From assembly GCA_937141405.1 (NCBI GenBank), contig CAKZQQ010000005.1, positions 248,001-312,000 on the forward strand: 64,000 nucleotides of DNA, read 5' to 3'. Below the pieces are notes generated by a model, which saw only the letters and a program-made list of their open reading frames with translations, searched no databases and was not told where the DNA came from. Positions 44,635-53,486 of the stretch are shown here, in pieces; positions within the stretch are counted from its first letter, which is position 1; every line of letters starts with the position of its first letter. This stretch comes from an uncultured Campylobacterota bacterium. Lineage in GTDB: Bacteria > Campylobacterota > Campylobacteria > Campylobacterales > Sulfurovaceae. A program made the position numbers and the translations under genes.

Positions 44635-45957
44635 CTAGAAGATAACGATTGATTTAAGCGTCTTGATAAGCGCGGACTCCTCTCTTGTATTTTCAAGCTC
44701 TTTGCCGGGTTGTGTTGTGGTGATAATGGTTCTTGCCGTGATGAGCTTGCTCCAATCCTCTTGTCTTACTCCCCAATAGGTATGTAAGATAACGGGTTCA
44801 TTTTGATATTCACCGATGTAGAGCACGATATGTCCGGGCACAAAGAGCATGGAGCGAAAAGGTTTTGCATATTTTATAATCGCATCTTTTTTTGCCCGCA
44901 CATCTTCTATGTCGGAGATATCGACAACATATCTACCGTTTTTTGCTTGCTCGGCAGAGTTGCGCTCAAGAAAAATCCCAAAAATTGCAAAGAAGTCTCT
45001 CGTGGTAGCTGAGCAGTCTCGTGTTTCGTAACACTCACCCCATCCGTAGGGCTCTCCTTGAAATTCTGCAGCTATCATAGCAACATTTTTTGCGTTAAAT
45101 TGCAAGGGTTTATGAGAGATGATTCCTTTTGCTGTCGCTTTAAAATAGGCTATCTTTGCCATACCTTTTTCATCTTTAGTTGCAAACATATACCCCTTTT
45201 GTGTATAAGGAAAGAGGGTGCCAAGCTTGATGAGGGAGATGTCTCTATCATCGTCAAAGAGCCTGAGGTTATCCTTGATACTCATAGCATAGTTGCCGTT
45301 TTTAAATTTTTTAATGAAAGCATCATCAACAAAAGCGATATCTTTTGTTTGAACCCACCCAAAAGCATAGGCGCCTTTGACAAATGCCCATTTGCCGTCT
45401 TTTGAGAGATGTGAGACAAAAAGCGGCATATTGATAGGGTAGGCGCTGTTTTGATTGTAATCAAAGGGAAAACCTTCTCCCGGACGTTTTGGATTTTTAA
45501 AATACTGTATTGATGTTGGGAACGCTTTGAGATCAACTCTGCGCAAGGTGATTGCACGCAGTCGTTGCGTGTCAAAAGCGTCCATATTTTCATTTTCAAT
45601 CCACTTTTGAATCTCTGATTGCTCAATCAACTTACCAAGGACAGTAAATATCTGCTCTTTTTCGACAAATCGTACCTCCCAGCCAAGCTTATCGTCATCT
45701 ATTTGAGCGCTTTTTTGTGTCCATGGCTCAAAGTATTCACGGTTATATTCTCTATCAAGCTCTTTTTGTATCTTTGTATCAAAAGGAGCTACTTGCTTTG
45801 CATAAAAAGAGAGATCTTGCGGTAAAATTTTCATATCGGCTACGGAGTTTTTCGGGAGTTTATCTATCTTTGTTTTCTCTCTATAACTTGGTTTGAGCAG
45901 ATACTTAGCATCTAAAAAGCTTAACAATAATAAAAAGATTACCAATATTTGTTTCAT
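44635..45957 (-). CDS. NlpC/P60 peptidoglycan hydrolase with SH3 domains
   Basis: 440 residues from the ATG at 45957 with AAGGAG upstream. A signal peptide (MKQILVIFLLLLSFLDA) is followed by an N-terminal stabilising domain, SH3-like domains and a C-terminal NlpC/P60 domain: Cys in TRDCSATTRDFF and His in LFVPGHIVLYIG. It cleaves stem peptides in the periplasm. It follows the rsmD/ABC permease pair on the same strand. Confidence 0.88.
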   Translation of the reverse strand: MKQILVIFLLLLSFLDAKYLLKPSYREKTKIDKLPKNSVADMKILPQDLSFYAKQVAPFDTKIQKELDREYNREYFEPWTQKSAQIDDDKLGWEVRFVEKEQIFTVLGKLIEQSEIQKWIENENMDAFDTQRLRAITLRRVDLKAFPTSIQYFKNPKRPGEGFPFDYNQNSAYPINMPLFVSHLSKDGKWAFVKGAYAFGWVQTKDIAFVDDAFIKKFKNGNYAMSIKDNLRLFDDDRDISLIKLGTLFPYTQKGYMFATKDEKGMAKIAYFKATAKGIISHKPLQFNAKNVAMIAAEFQGEPYGWGECYETRDCSATTRDFFAIFGIFLERNSAEQAKNGRYVVDISDIEDVRAKKDAIIKYAKPFRSMLFVPGHIVLYIGEYQNEPVILHTYWGVRQEDWSKLITARTIITTTQPGKELENTREESALIKTLKSIVIF

Positions 45958-46039
45958 AAAACTCCTTTGTGAAATTATATATCCAATCAATTAACAAAGA
46001 GTGTAAAGATGTTATAATTTTTCAAAAAAAAGAGGGTCT

Positions 46040-46930
46040 ATGGCATATGAGCTAAATGATAAACTTGTTGTTGCGATCTCTTCACGTGCACTCTTTGATC
46101 TCGAAATTGAAAATAAGATTTTTGATGAAAAAGGTCTGCAAGCCTATTATGATTATCAGCTCAGTCATGAAGAGAAGCCTCTTGAGCTTGGAACCGCATA
46201 TAGGTTTGTGAAAAATTTTCTATCTATAAATAAAAAATTTGATGACAAACTTATAGAAGTTATCATACTCTCTCGCAATAATGCCGCTACAGGTCTGCGA
46301 ATAGGGCGAAGTTTAGAGCATTATGGCATAAACATAGAACGCTCAGGTTGGACAGCAGGTACACCCGTAGCGCGATACCTTGAAGCTTTTAAAGTTGATC
46401 TTTTTCTCTCTGCAAATAGTGATGATGTGCAAGATGCTATCAACGCCGGAGTCGCAGCAGCAACTATATTGCCATTTTCTAATCAAGATGAAAATGATTC
46501 CGAAGTGGTGCGCATCGCCTTTGATGGAGACGCAGTACTTTTTGGAGATGAGAGCGAAAGGGTCTATCAAGAAAAGGGGCTTGAAGGATTTTTGGAGTAT
46601 GAGAAAGCAAATGCGAAAAATCCACTCAGCAAAGGACCATTCTTTAAATTTTTAAAAGTAATATCGAATATCCAAGATCGTTTTGGTATGGAGCAATCCC
46701 CCATACGAACTGCTCTAGTAACTGCCCGAAACTTTTCTACACATGAGCGAGTTTTAAGAACACTTGGTGCGTGGGGCGTTAGAGTCGATGAGGCATTTTT
46801 TCAAGGAGGAGTGCGTAAACATGAAGTTATACAGGCTTTTGGTGCAGATATATTTTTTGATGACCAAGATGCTCACCTAGAGGATACTTCAGCGCTCATA
46901 CCGAGCGCAAAGGTGCCTTCTAAGAGCTGA
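46040..46930 (+). CDS. Cytosolic 5'-nucleotidase family protein
   Basis: 296 residues matching the bacterial family related to eukaryotic IMP/GMP 5'-nucleotidase (5-nucleotidase PF06189 type): VVAISSRALFDLE at the start, ILSRNNAATGLRI, FLSANSDDVQDAINAGVAAA and the FDGDAVLFGDESERVYQ motif. Likely dephosphorylates purine monophosphates. Confidence 0.87.
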   Translation: MAYELNDKLVVAISSRALFDLEIENKIFDEKGLQAYYDYQLSHEEKPLELGTAYRFVKNFLSINKKFDDKLIEVIILSRNNAATGLRIGRSLEHYGINIERSGWTAGTPVARYLEAFKVDLFLSANSDDVQDAINAGVAAATILPFSNQDENDSEVVRIAFDGDAVLFGDESERVYQEKGLEGFLEYEKANAKNPLSKGPFFKFLKVISNIQDRFGMEQSPIRTALVTARNFSTHERVLRTLGAWGVRVDEAFFQGGVRKHEVIQAFGADIFFDDQDAHLEDTSALIPSAKVPSKS

Positions 46931-46932
46931 GA

Positions 46933-49689
46933 TTATCTATACTTCTTCTTGTAAAATCTTTCGCCTCTTTTTCCTTTTGCGTGGCACTCGTCACATATGG
47001 AGAAGCGATAAGAGAAATCAAGCACTTTTCCGCATCTGCGACACTCTTTGACGAAGTGTCCCTCTTTTAAGGAGTGCTCTATGAAGTTATTGAGCCTTGC
47101 ACGTGAGCTAATAGCCAGCTCTGTGTCTTTGAAGAAATCAGGAAATCTAAATGAGAGCCAAAGATAGAGCGATATCTCCCTGACTCTATCTTCGGCATTG
47201 AGGAGCATCTCATTTGTCTGTGCAAATTTCGGTAGATCCTTAGGAGGGATGTAGTGCACCTCTTTGTTTTGCTCTATCAAGCGAATGTATTTGTGCATAA
47301 TACTCTCGATATAAGGCGAAGAGATAGAGGCAGGAGCACAGGCTAGGCGGTATCTTGTCTGCAGATCTATCTTATACTCATCAACAATATTTGCTATCTC
47401 TATCATCGAGTCGATATTGGCAGCGACAAAAGGACCATCAAACTCCATATTTTCTGTAAAAAACTCAAGAATTGATGTGAGATTATGCGTATCGAGGATC
47501 TCACCGATAAGCATCACATGCTCTAAGCTCGCCATGACGCTCACAGGAAGAGGGATATCCTCAAGTGGAGTTGTTAAGGCCTTTTTGATGTTATCAAGTA
47601 TACCCCTATCAAGTGCACCCACATAGCCTTTCTCTTCGATACCGTATCTTCCTGCACGACCTGATATTTGCAATACCTCTGATGGTTGCAATTCTCTGCG
47701 TCTAAGTCCGTCAAATTTGTTATCCTTTGCAAAAAGGATTGTTTTGATAGGGAGGTTTAGCCCCATAGCGATTGCATCGGTAGCGACAAGTATATCGCTC
47801 TCTCCCTCTCGAAAGCGTCTTGCCTCTTCTCTTCTTACTTCAGGAGAGAGGTTACCGTAAACTACCGAGACCCTATATTTTTCTGAAAGCTGTTGTTTGA
47901 GTGCTAAAACCTCTCTTCTTGAAAAGGCTATAACGGCACTCTGTTTTTCTATTTGATTTATAGAAGTAGAGTGCTCTAACGGCTCTAGAGGATTTTTTCT
48001 CTCAAATGGTTTGATAGTGAGTGTCTCCCCTAGATAATTGCAGAGCTCTTTGATCGCTTCTATAGCATCGGAGGAGCCTGCGAGAATCACTTTTTTTGCA
48101 GGTATGCCGATAAGTGCATTTGCCCATGCCCAGCCTCTATCACGATCATTGATCATCTGTATCTCATCGATGACACATACATCAACAGCAACCTGTGAGT
48201 TCATCATCTCTATAGTCGAGCTGACATGAGTTGAATCCTCATCTATGATCTCCTCTTCGCCCGTAATCAGCGAGACTTTAACTCCGTCACTTTTAAGTGT
48301 CTCATAGCCCTCAAGCGCCAAGAGTCTCAGTGGAGCAAGATAGTAGCCTGTTGTGGCATCTTTAAGCTCTTTAAGCGCTGCGTAGGTCTTTCCACTGTTG
48401 GTTGGCCCTACATTGAAGACTATCTCCCTTTTGAGTGATCTTGCAAGCGGAAAGAGGAGTTTAAAATCACGAATCGTTTTAGCTAAAAGCTCTTCTCTGT
48501 TTTGTCGCTCCTTAAATGGCTTGAGATACTCTTGCCAATGATACATGATGCGTCTCTTGGTCTTCTCTTTGAGTTTAAGTGAGTGTGAAGAGATGACTTG
48601 AGGCTCAAAATACTCCATGATAAAGTCGATAATAGGCTCTTCATTGATCTTGAGTCCCGAGGCAACATCAAGCATATCATCTTTCATCTCTTGTATAGCG
48701 ATAGAGAGATCTTCAAGAAGCTTCTCATTGACATCTTCAAGTTCGCTTGCTATGGGGAGTGGTTTATTTTGCCAGATAGTCTTATAGATAAACTCTTTCG
48801 TATAAGAGACGGAAATGTTGTAATAGAGGTCTCTGCCGTGAAAGAGAAGTTTTTTTTCTTTTTCGATGATATAGTGATCTTCACTTGATATTAGATAATA
48901 TTTTTTATTAATATCTTGGGTAATTTTTTCTAAAATATCATCCGGAATAGGGGTGTGATATATCTCAACCTCAGGAGACATTATGCTTAGTGCTTCCGTG
49001 ATAGTATCAGCGCTTAGATAGTCATTACTTTTTGAGGTAAGCAGAAACGCATCGATCTCTTTTTGCTTTTGAGCGATAACCTCTTTTTTGATTTCTGAGA
49101 GTTTTTTGATTGTTGCATCTTTTGGAAGATCAAATATCTCTTGTGCTAAAGGCAAGGTTTTACAATGAAGAATCTTATGAAAGTCTCCAAAATTAAATGA
49201 ATGGTACCATGAGAGCTCATCAAGAGTTGTTATCTCGGCATCGATAGCCTCTTCAATACTTTTAAAATGCTCTTTTTTTCGTAGATAATTGAGTTTTGAG
49301 AGTACCTTCTTCTGCGTGATTTTCCTATTTTTTGTATCACTAAAGAGTTCAAGTATCTTCCTAGCTTCTTCTTTTGTATGCTCAATACTCTCAAGTCCAT
49401 ATTTGATTTTTTCAAGCTTTTCTATCTGCTCTTCTTCATCTTTTTTGTTGAGCCCGTTATTGGAGATAAATTTGACGATCTCTCTTTTGGGAGCTATATC
49501 TCTTCCGCTCCATACCCTACGAAGAAACTTTATAAGAGCCTCTCTCTCTTGGATAGTCTCTCCTGTGTCAAAAAGTGAAGCGAGAGTTTTGAGCTGTTCA
49601 TTGCTGAGATTGACTATGCCTTCTTCAAATGAGGCACCATGAAAGAACTCTTTGATTTGTCTGTTATGTTTTTTATTTGTTTTTGCCAT
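46933..49689 (-). CDS. SUV3-like ATP-dependent helicase
   Basis: 918 residues from ATG 49689 (three more from 49698). An N-terminal helical region of about 420 residues is followed by a helicase core: Walker A GPTNSGKTYAAL, DEIQ box CVIDEIQMIND, SSTIEM and QISGRAGRYG. The C-terminus carries a zinc ribbon (CRRCGKVL...CDECH). The order matches SUV3, the RNA helicase of mitochondria and some proteobacteria. It may act on RNA turnover. It is convergent with the 5'-nucleotidase gene, 2 bp apart. Confidence 0.9.
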   Translation of the reverse strand: MAKTNKKHNRQIKEFFHGASFEEGIVNLSNEQLKTLASLFDTGETIQEREALIKFLRRVWSGRDIAPKREIVKFISNNGLNKKDEEEQIEKLEKIKYGLESIEHTKEEARKILELFSDTKNRKITQKKVLSKLNYLRKKEHFKSIEEAIDAEITTLDELSWYHSFNFGDFHKILHCKTLPLAQEIFDLPKDATIKKLSEIKKEVIAQKQKEIDAFLLTSKSNDYLSADTITEALSIMSPEVEIYHTPIPDDILEKITQDINKKYYLISSEDHYIIEKEKKLLFHGRDLYYNISVSYTKEFIYKTIWQNKPLPIASELEDVNEKLLEDLSIAIQEMKDDMLDVASGLKINEEPIIDFIMEYFEPQVISSHSLKLKEKTKRRIMYHWQEYLKPFKERQNREELLAKTIRDFKLLFPLARSLKREIVFNVGPTNSGKTYAALKELKDATTGYYLAPLRLLALEGYETLKSDGVKVSLITGEEEIIDEDSTHVSSTIEMMNSQVAVDVCVIDEIQMINDRDRGWAWANALIGIPAKKVILAGSSDAIEAIKELCNYLGETLTIKPFERKNPLEPLEHSTSINQIEKQSAVIAFSRREVLALKQQLSEKYRVSVVYGNLSPEVRREEARRFREGESDILVATDAIAMGLNLPIKTILFAKDNKFDGLRRRELQPSEVLQISGRAGRYGIEEKGYVGALDRGILDNIKKALTTPLEDIPLPVSVMASLEHVMLIGEILDTHNLTSILEFFTENMEFDGPFVAANIDSMIEIANIVDEYKIDLQTRYRLACAPASISSPYIESIMHKYIRLIEQNKEVHYIPPKDLPKFAQTNEMLLNAEDRVREISLYLWLSFRFPDFFKDTELAISSRARLNNFIEHSLKEGHFVKECRRCGKVLDFSYRFSICDECHAKGKRGERFYKKKYR

Positions 49690-49818
49690 ATTTTTCATTT
49701 AATTATAGCAGAATCAGGACTAAATAGAGGAGATTGATTGTCTATTTATAAAAATTGATAGGTTTAATTCTCTCTTATCTAACATCTGTTACTATTTTTA
49801 TATCTAAAGGAGATCGAA

Positions 49819-50337
49819 ATGGATGAGCAGTATGCAAATAAGCATTTTCTTACTATGCGCTTTATACATCTTGCGATGGTAATGGGTGTTTTTATATACG
49901 GTTTTGTACTTTGGTTTACGCACCACAATACTCCCATGCAACCTCTCTCAAACGATGAAGAGCTGCAAGGGATGGCGAAAATGGGCATTATCATCTATGC
50001 GGTTATTTTGTTTTTTGTTGTATCTGCGTTTAAAAAGTATTTTTTCTCTGTTCGGGGCATAAATTCTAACAAAGGTGAGCAGAAAAAAGATGCAAATGTT
50101 CCTTTGTATTATGGTAAATATCTGACGATACTTTTTATTCTCTGGGCGATGGTGGAGACTCTACCGATATTTGGGATTATCTACTATTTTATGTTTACCG
50201 ATTTAGAGTATGCGCTATTGATCATCGGTTTATCTGTCGTATTAATGCTGTACCATAGACCAAGAAGAGACGAATTGTCGATTTTGGAAAATATCTATAG
50301 AGAAAATAACACTCCTGGCGAGTACGAAAAACTTTAA
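49819..50337 (+). CDS. Four-helix membrane protein
   Basis: 172 residues with hydrophobic helices near 14-34, 55-74, 97-118 and 120-142. No domain recognised. AAAGGAG precedes the start and the gene ends 1 bp before comF, suggesting cotranscription. Confidence 0.72.
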   Translation: MDEQYANKHFLTMRFIHLAMVMGVFIYGFVLWFTHHNTPMQPLSNDEELQGMAKMGIIIYAVILFFVVSAFKKYFFSVRGINSNKGEQKKDANVPLYYGKYLTILFILWAMVETLPIFGIIYYFMFTDLEYALLIIGLSVVLMLYHRPRRDELSILENIYRENNTPGEYEKL

Positions 50338-50338
50338 G

Positions 50339-50914
50339 ATGCGATGTTTTAGTTGTCATGCCTTGAGCCTTAACATCATCTGCAAGCAATGCAAGGATAA
50401 TCTACTTGGAGCAAATATCACCAAAAGGAAGATCGGCTCGCTTGATGTCTATAGTTTTTATAGCTACACCTCTCTCGAGAAGCTTTTGCTTTCTAAGCAT
50501 ACTCCTATCGGCCACAGAGTATACAAAGAGCTTGCCAAAATGACATTTAAGCCGTTTATGGAACATTTTATCGCTCATGATGCACGAGATATTGCCGTTA
50601 TCGGTGTGGATGAGCGCATAAAGGGAGGCTATTCTCATGTTGCTCTTTTGACACACTCCATGAGAGGAGCACACACAAAGGTACTCTATGCATCGCTTAT
50701 GGCAAACAATAAAGTGAGTTATTCTGCTCAAAGCTTGGATTATAGACTTGCAAATCCAAGAGATTTTGTCTATAAAGGCAAGCAAGGTATGGATGCGATA
50801 CTTGTTGATGATATCGTAACGACAGGGACGACGCTTTCGGAGGCGAGGGCAGTGTTGCAAAAGAGCGGCGTTGATGTCTTGTTTGCTCTTACGCTTGCTG
50901 ATGCTAGATTGTAG
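50339..50914 (+). CDS. ComF-family phosphoribosyltransferase-like protein
   Basis: 191 residues. N-terminal zinc finger (CFSCHALSLNIICKQC) and a C-terminal phosphoribosyltransferase fold with the PRPP loop ILVDDIVTTGTTLSEA. ComF proteins are linked to natural transformation and DNA uptake. A palindrome follows at 50975. Confidence 0.88.
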   Translation: MRCFSCHALSLNIICKQCKDNLLGANITKRKIGSLDVYSFYSYTSLEKLLLSKHTPIGHRVYKELAKMTFKPFMEHFIAHDARDIAVIGVDERIKGGYSHVALLTHSMRGAHTKVLYASLMANNKVSYSAQSLDYRLANPRDFVYKGKQGMDAILVDDIVTTGTTLSEARAVLQKSGVDVLFALTLADARL

Positions 50915-50974
50915 CATCATAGATTACAGAACAAGTGCTGATGCGAGCGGAGATACTTCTTGAGTATATGTCGG

Positions 50975-50994
50975 CTGTTTTTTATAAAAAACAG
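50975..50994. terminator. Palindrome downstream of comF
   Basis: A perfect 20-bp palindrome, CTGTTTTTTA/TAAAAAACAG. It could serve as a weak terminator for comF; the stem is A/T rich. Confidence 0.45.
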
Positions 50995-51036
50995 AGAATA
51001 ATATTATGATATAATTAAATCATAAAAGGATTATAT

Positions 51037-51390
51037 ATGAATAAAAATAATAATTCAAAAAGCAAAGAAAGCTCGGAGGGCGAAAAAGAGCTGTTCTCAA
51101 AAATGGGCATTGATATTGAGAGCGAGAAGCTCTCTATCGATTTTGCTAAGACAAAAGAGTTTTTTAATGGACTTAAAGAGAGGATGGAAGATACCTCTAA
51201 AAATATAGAGAAGAATCTTGGCAAAAAAGCGCATGATCTCAAAGAAAACCTCGGAATCAAAGTTGATGATGAGCATATAGAGGTCAATTTGGGCGAAGCT
51301 AAAAGCTTTGTGACAGACTTAGGTGAGAAGATAGAGGAATTTTTAGCAAGCCTAGAGCGAAGCGTTGATAAATACAATAAAAAAAGCTAA
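51037..51390 (+). CDS. Acidic helical hypothetical protein
   Basis: 117 residues, highly charged (Glu, Lys, Asp, Ser), predicted helical with coiled-coil character and no membrane segment. No family recognised. The end overlaps the convergent TRAP gene by 4 bp. Confidence 0.65.
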   Translation: MNKNNNSKSKESSEGEKELFSKMGIDIESEKLSIDFAKTKEFFNGLKERMEDTSKNIEKNLGKKAHDLKENLGIKVDDEHIEVNLGEAKSFVTDLGEKIEEFLASLERSVDKYNKKS

Positions 51391-52481
51391 GAGCGTATAT
51401 TTAAAAAATGCTTCGTTGAGATATCATCCCATTTCTTGTTAAGTCTGTAGAAATCTTCATGACTCTTTAAAACTCTTTTAAAATCAATATTTTTTTCTGC
51501 CTCGTCATGTAAAACACCATTGAGTGCAATCTTTATAGCATCCATCACTTTACTCGGAAGCTCTTTGATCTCAACCTTGTCTTCAAGCTCACTGTAAGCA
51601 AGCGCGTTTTTATAACGAAACTCCTCATTTATCTTTACACTCATCTCTCTTGCGGCCGCTTCTATGATGCCCTGATGCTCAATACTGAGCTTATCCCATT
51701 TTTGTTTATTGAAGGTAACCTCTAAGATGGAGCCGGGCTCATGCCAGCCTTTGTAATAATAGGGCGCTATCTTTGGAAACCCCATCATATTATCCAAAAA
51801 AGGACCGACCCATTCGCTTGCATCGATAAGTCCACGCTCAAGTGCTGTATATATCTCGGCAGCAGCGAGTAAAACAGGTGTTGCGCCGAGTCTTTGCAGC
51901 ACTTCTCCGCCGATGCCGGGCATACGAATCTTGAGCCCTTTAAGATCATCAAGACTTTTTATCTCTTTTTTAAACCATCCACCCATCTGAGGACCCGTTG
52001 TGCCGCCTATATGCGGGTAGAGGTTAAATTTTGCATAGGTCTCTTTCCACAGCTCATAGCCACCTCCAAAATCCATCCAAGTCATCATCTCATCGCTTGT
52101 AAGTCGCAAAGGAACGCCACCAAAGATAGAAAAAGCACTATTTTTCCCTTTCCAGTAGTAAACGCCTGAGTGGAAAGCATCTATCTGCCCTGATGAAGCA
52201 GCGTCAAATACCTGCAGGGCCGGCACGAGTACATCTTTGGAATAGACCTTGATATCGAGTGTTCCGCCACTAAGCTCTAAACATCTCTTAGCAAAAGATT
52301 CTATGCCCGTTCCCATGATAGGGAAGTTTGCCGGCCATGAAGTTGCAAGCGTGAGTTTTGTTTTTTTACCTCTATTGATATTTGTACTTTTTATACTCTC
52401 TTTTTCATCTCTTCTACACCCGCTTAACATCAGTGACGCTCCGCCTACAAGGGAGGCTTGCATAAAATCTCTTCTTTTCAT
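51387..52481 (-). CDS. TRAP transporter substrate-binding protein, Tat lipoprotein
   Basis: 364 residues. The N-terminus MKRRDFMQASLVGGASLMLSGC has a twin-arginine-type motif (KRRDF) and a lipobox (Cys22). The rest is DctP-type: TLATSWPANFPIMGTGIESF, GGWFKKEIKSLDDLKGLKIRMPGIGG and WVGPFLDN. Related proteins bind 2-keto acids. The membrane subunits (DctQ/DctM) are not adjacent in the window. Confidence 0.88.
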   Translation of the reverse strand: MKRRDFMQASLVGGASLMLSGCRRDEKESIKSTNINRGKKTKLTLATSWPANFPIMGTGIESFAKRCLELSGGTLDIKVYSKDVLVPALQVFDAASSGQIDAFHSGVYYWKGKNSAFSIFGGVPLRLTSDEMMTWMDFGGGYELWKETYAKFNLYPHIGGTTGPQMGGWFKKEIKSLDDLKGLKIRMPGIGGEVLQRLGATPVLLAAAEIYTALERGLIDASEWVGPFLDNMMGFPKIAPYYYKGWHEPGSILEVTFNKQKWDKLSIEHQGIIEAAAREMSVKINEEFRYKNALAYSELEDKVEIKELPSKVMDAIKIALNGVLHDEAEKNIDFKRVLKSHEDFYRLNKKWDDISTKHFLNIRS

Positions 52482-52493
52482 AAGGGCTCCTTT

Positions 52494-53486
52494 TTAGAGG
52501 TCAAATAGAGAATACTCTTTTTTGATACTATTTAATATCTTCTTATCAGAACTATAGATAAAGGCATAGTTAAAATCTTTTGTTTTAAGTATTGACCTTA
52601 TCTCATCTTCATTTTCAAACCAGATAGGATTCTTCTTCCCGCAATCAAGCTTTACTTTCGGTGGAGTAAGAAATATACTCTTTACCCATTTCATCTTGTA
52701 GGTGATATACTCTTTTGATTTTTCGATATCTTTGATGTTGTCGCCAAATATAGCAACCTTATCGCTTCTTCCTTTGAGCGTCTGCTCTAGGTTGTTATTG
52801 ATGAAGATAGGGTAGAGATGCTTGGTATAATGGATTTTATCGAGCGAGAACTCTATCTCATGTTTTTTACAAAATGCAACTATTTTGAGGATATAATCAA
52901 AGTGAAATGGGAAAAGATCGATATCTTGATAGATATAGCCATCAAGTTTGAAACTTGTTTTAAAAAGAGTCGCATCTATGATTTCTCCATCGATGCTCCC
53001 TGAAAACTCTTTTATATCCGTCGAGATGATCTCTAAAAGCTCTTTGTCGCTACTTGCGAAGAGTCTATCGTTTGAGTTGACCATCTGCTCAAAAGCTTTT
53101 TTATAATCACTTGAGAGCATAGTAACTCTTTTTTTGTCCTTGAGTATCATCTTGAGAAAATTAAGCTCATGGATATCAAAAAGATAGATATCAAGCTCTT
53201 TTTTAAGCAATACATAGCGTGCTAGTTTCATACTTGCCAATTTGATATCGTTGACTTTAATCCATGCGATTTCATTATCGGTTGGAGTGATAGTATCACC
53301 TTCGAAGATGATGGCATAGGCGCCATTTTCTATGGCACTCTCTATCGCTTCGATATCATCTGAGAAAAAGAGATCGCCTCTCTCAACTTTTGATTGATAG
53401 GTCGTTGCGGCATTAACGGATTGAATCTTTGGGGTATTTAAGAGTTCCCCTTCTGTTATATTAACAACATCGCTTATATTCATCAA
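52494..53486 (-). CDS. MurE/MurF-like N-terminal domain protein
   Basis: 330 residues. The first 100 resemble the N-terminal domain of MurE/MurF ligases (ELLNTPKIQSV..., VERGDLFF, GAYAIIFE, VNDIKLASMKLARYV), but the GTNGKT ATP-binding loop is missing, so it is not a working ligase of that type. The rest (about 105-330) has no recognised domain. The start overlaps the metG stop by 4 bp. Confidence 0.65.
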   Translation of the reverse strand: MMNISDVVNITEGELLNTPKIQSVNAATTYQSKVERGDLFFSDDIEAIESAIENGAYAIIFEGDTITPTDNEIAWIKVNDIKLASMKLARYVLLKKELDIYLFDIHELNFLKMILKDKKRVTMLSSDYKKAFEQMVNSNDRLFASSDKELLEIISTDIKEFSGSIDGEIIDATLFKTSFKLDGYIYQDIDLFPFHFDYILKIVAFCKKHEIEFSLDKIHYTKHLYPIFINNNLEQTLKGRSDKVAIFGDNIKDIEKSKEYITYKMKWVKSIFLTPPKVKLDCGKKNPIWFENEDEIRSILKTKDFNYAFIYSSDKKILNSIKKEYSLFDL

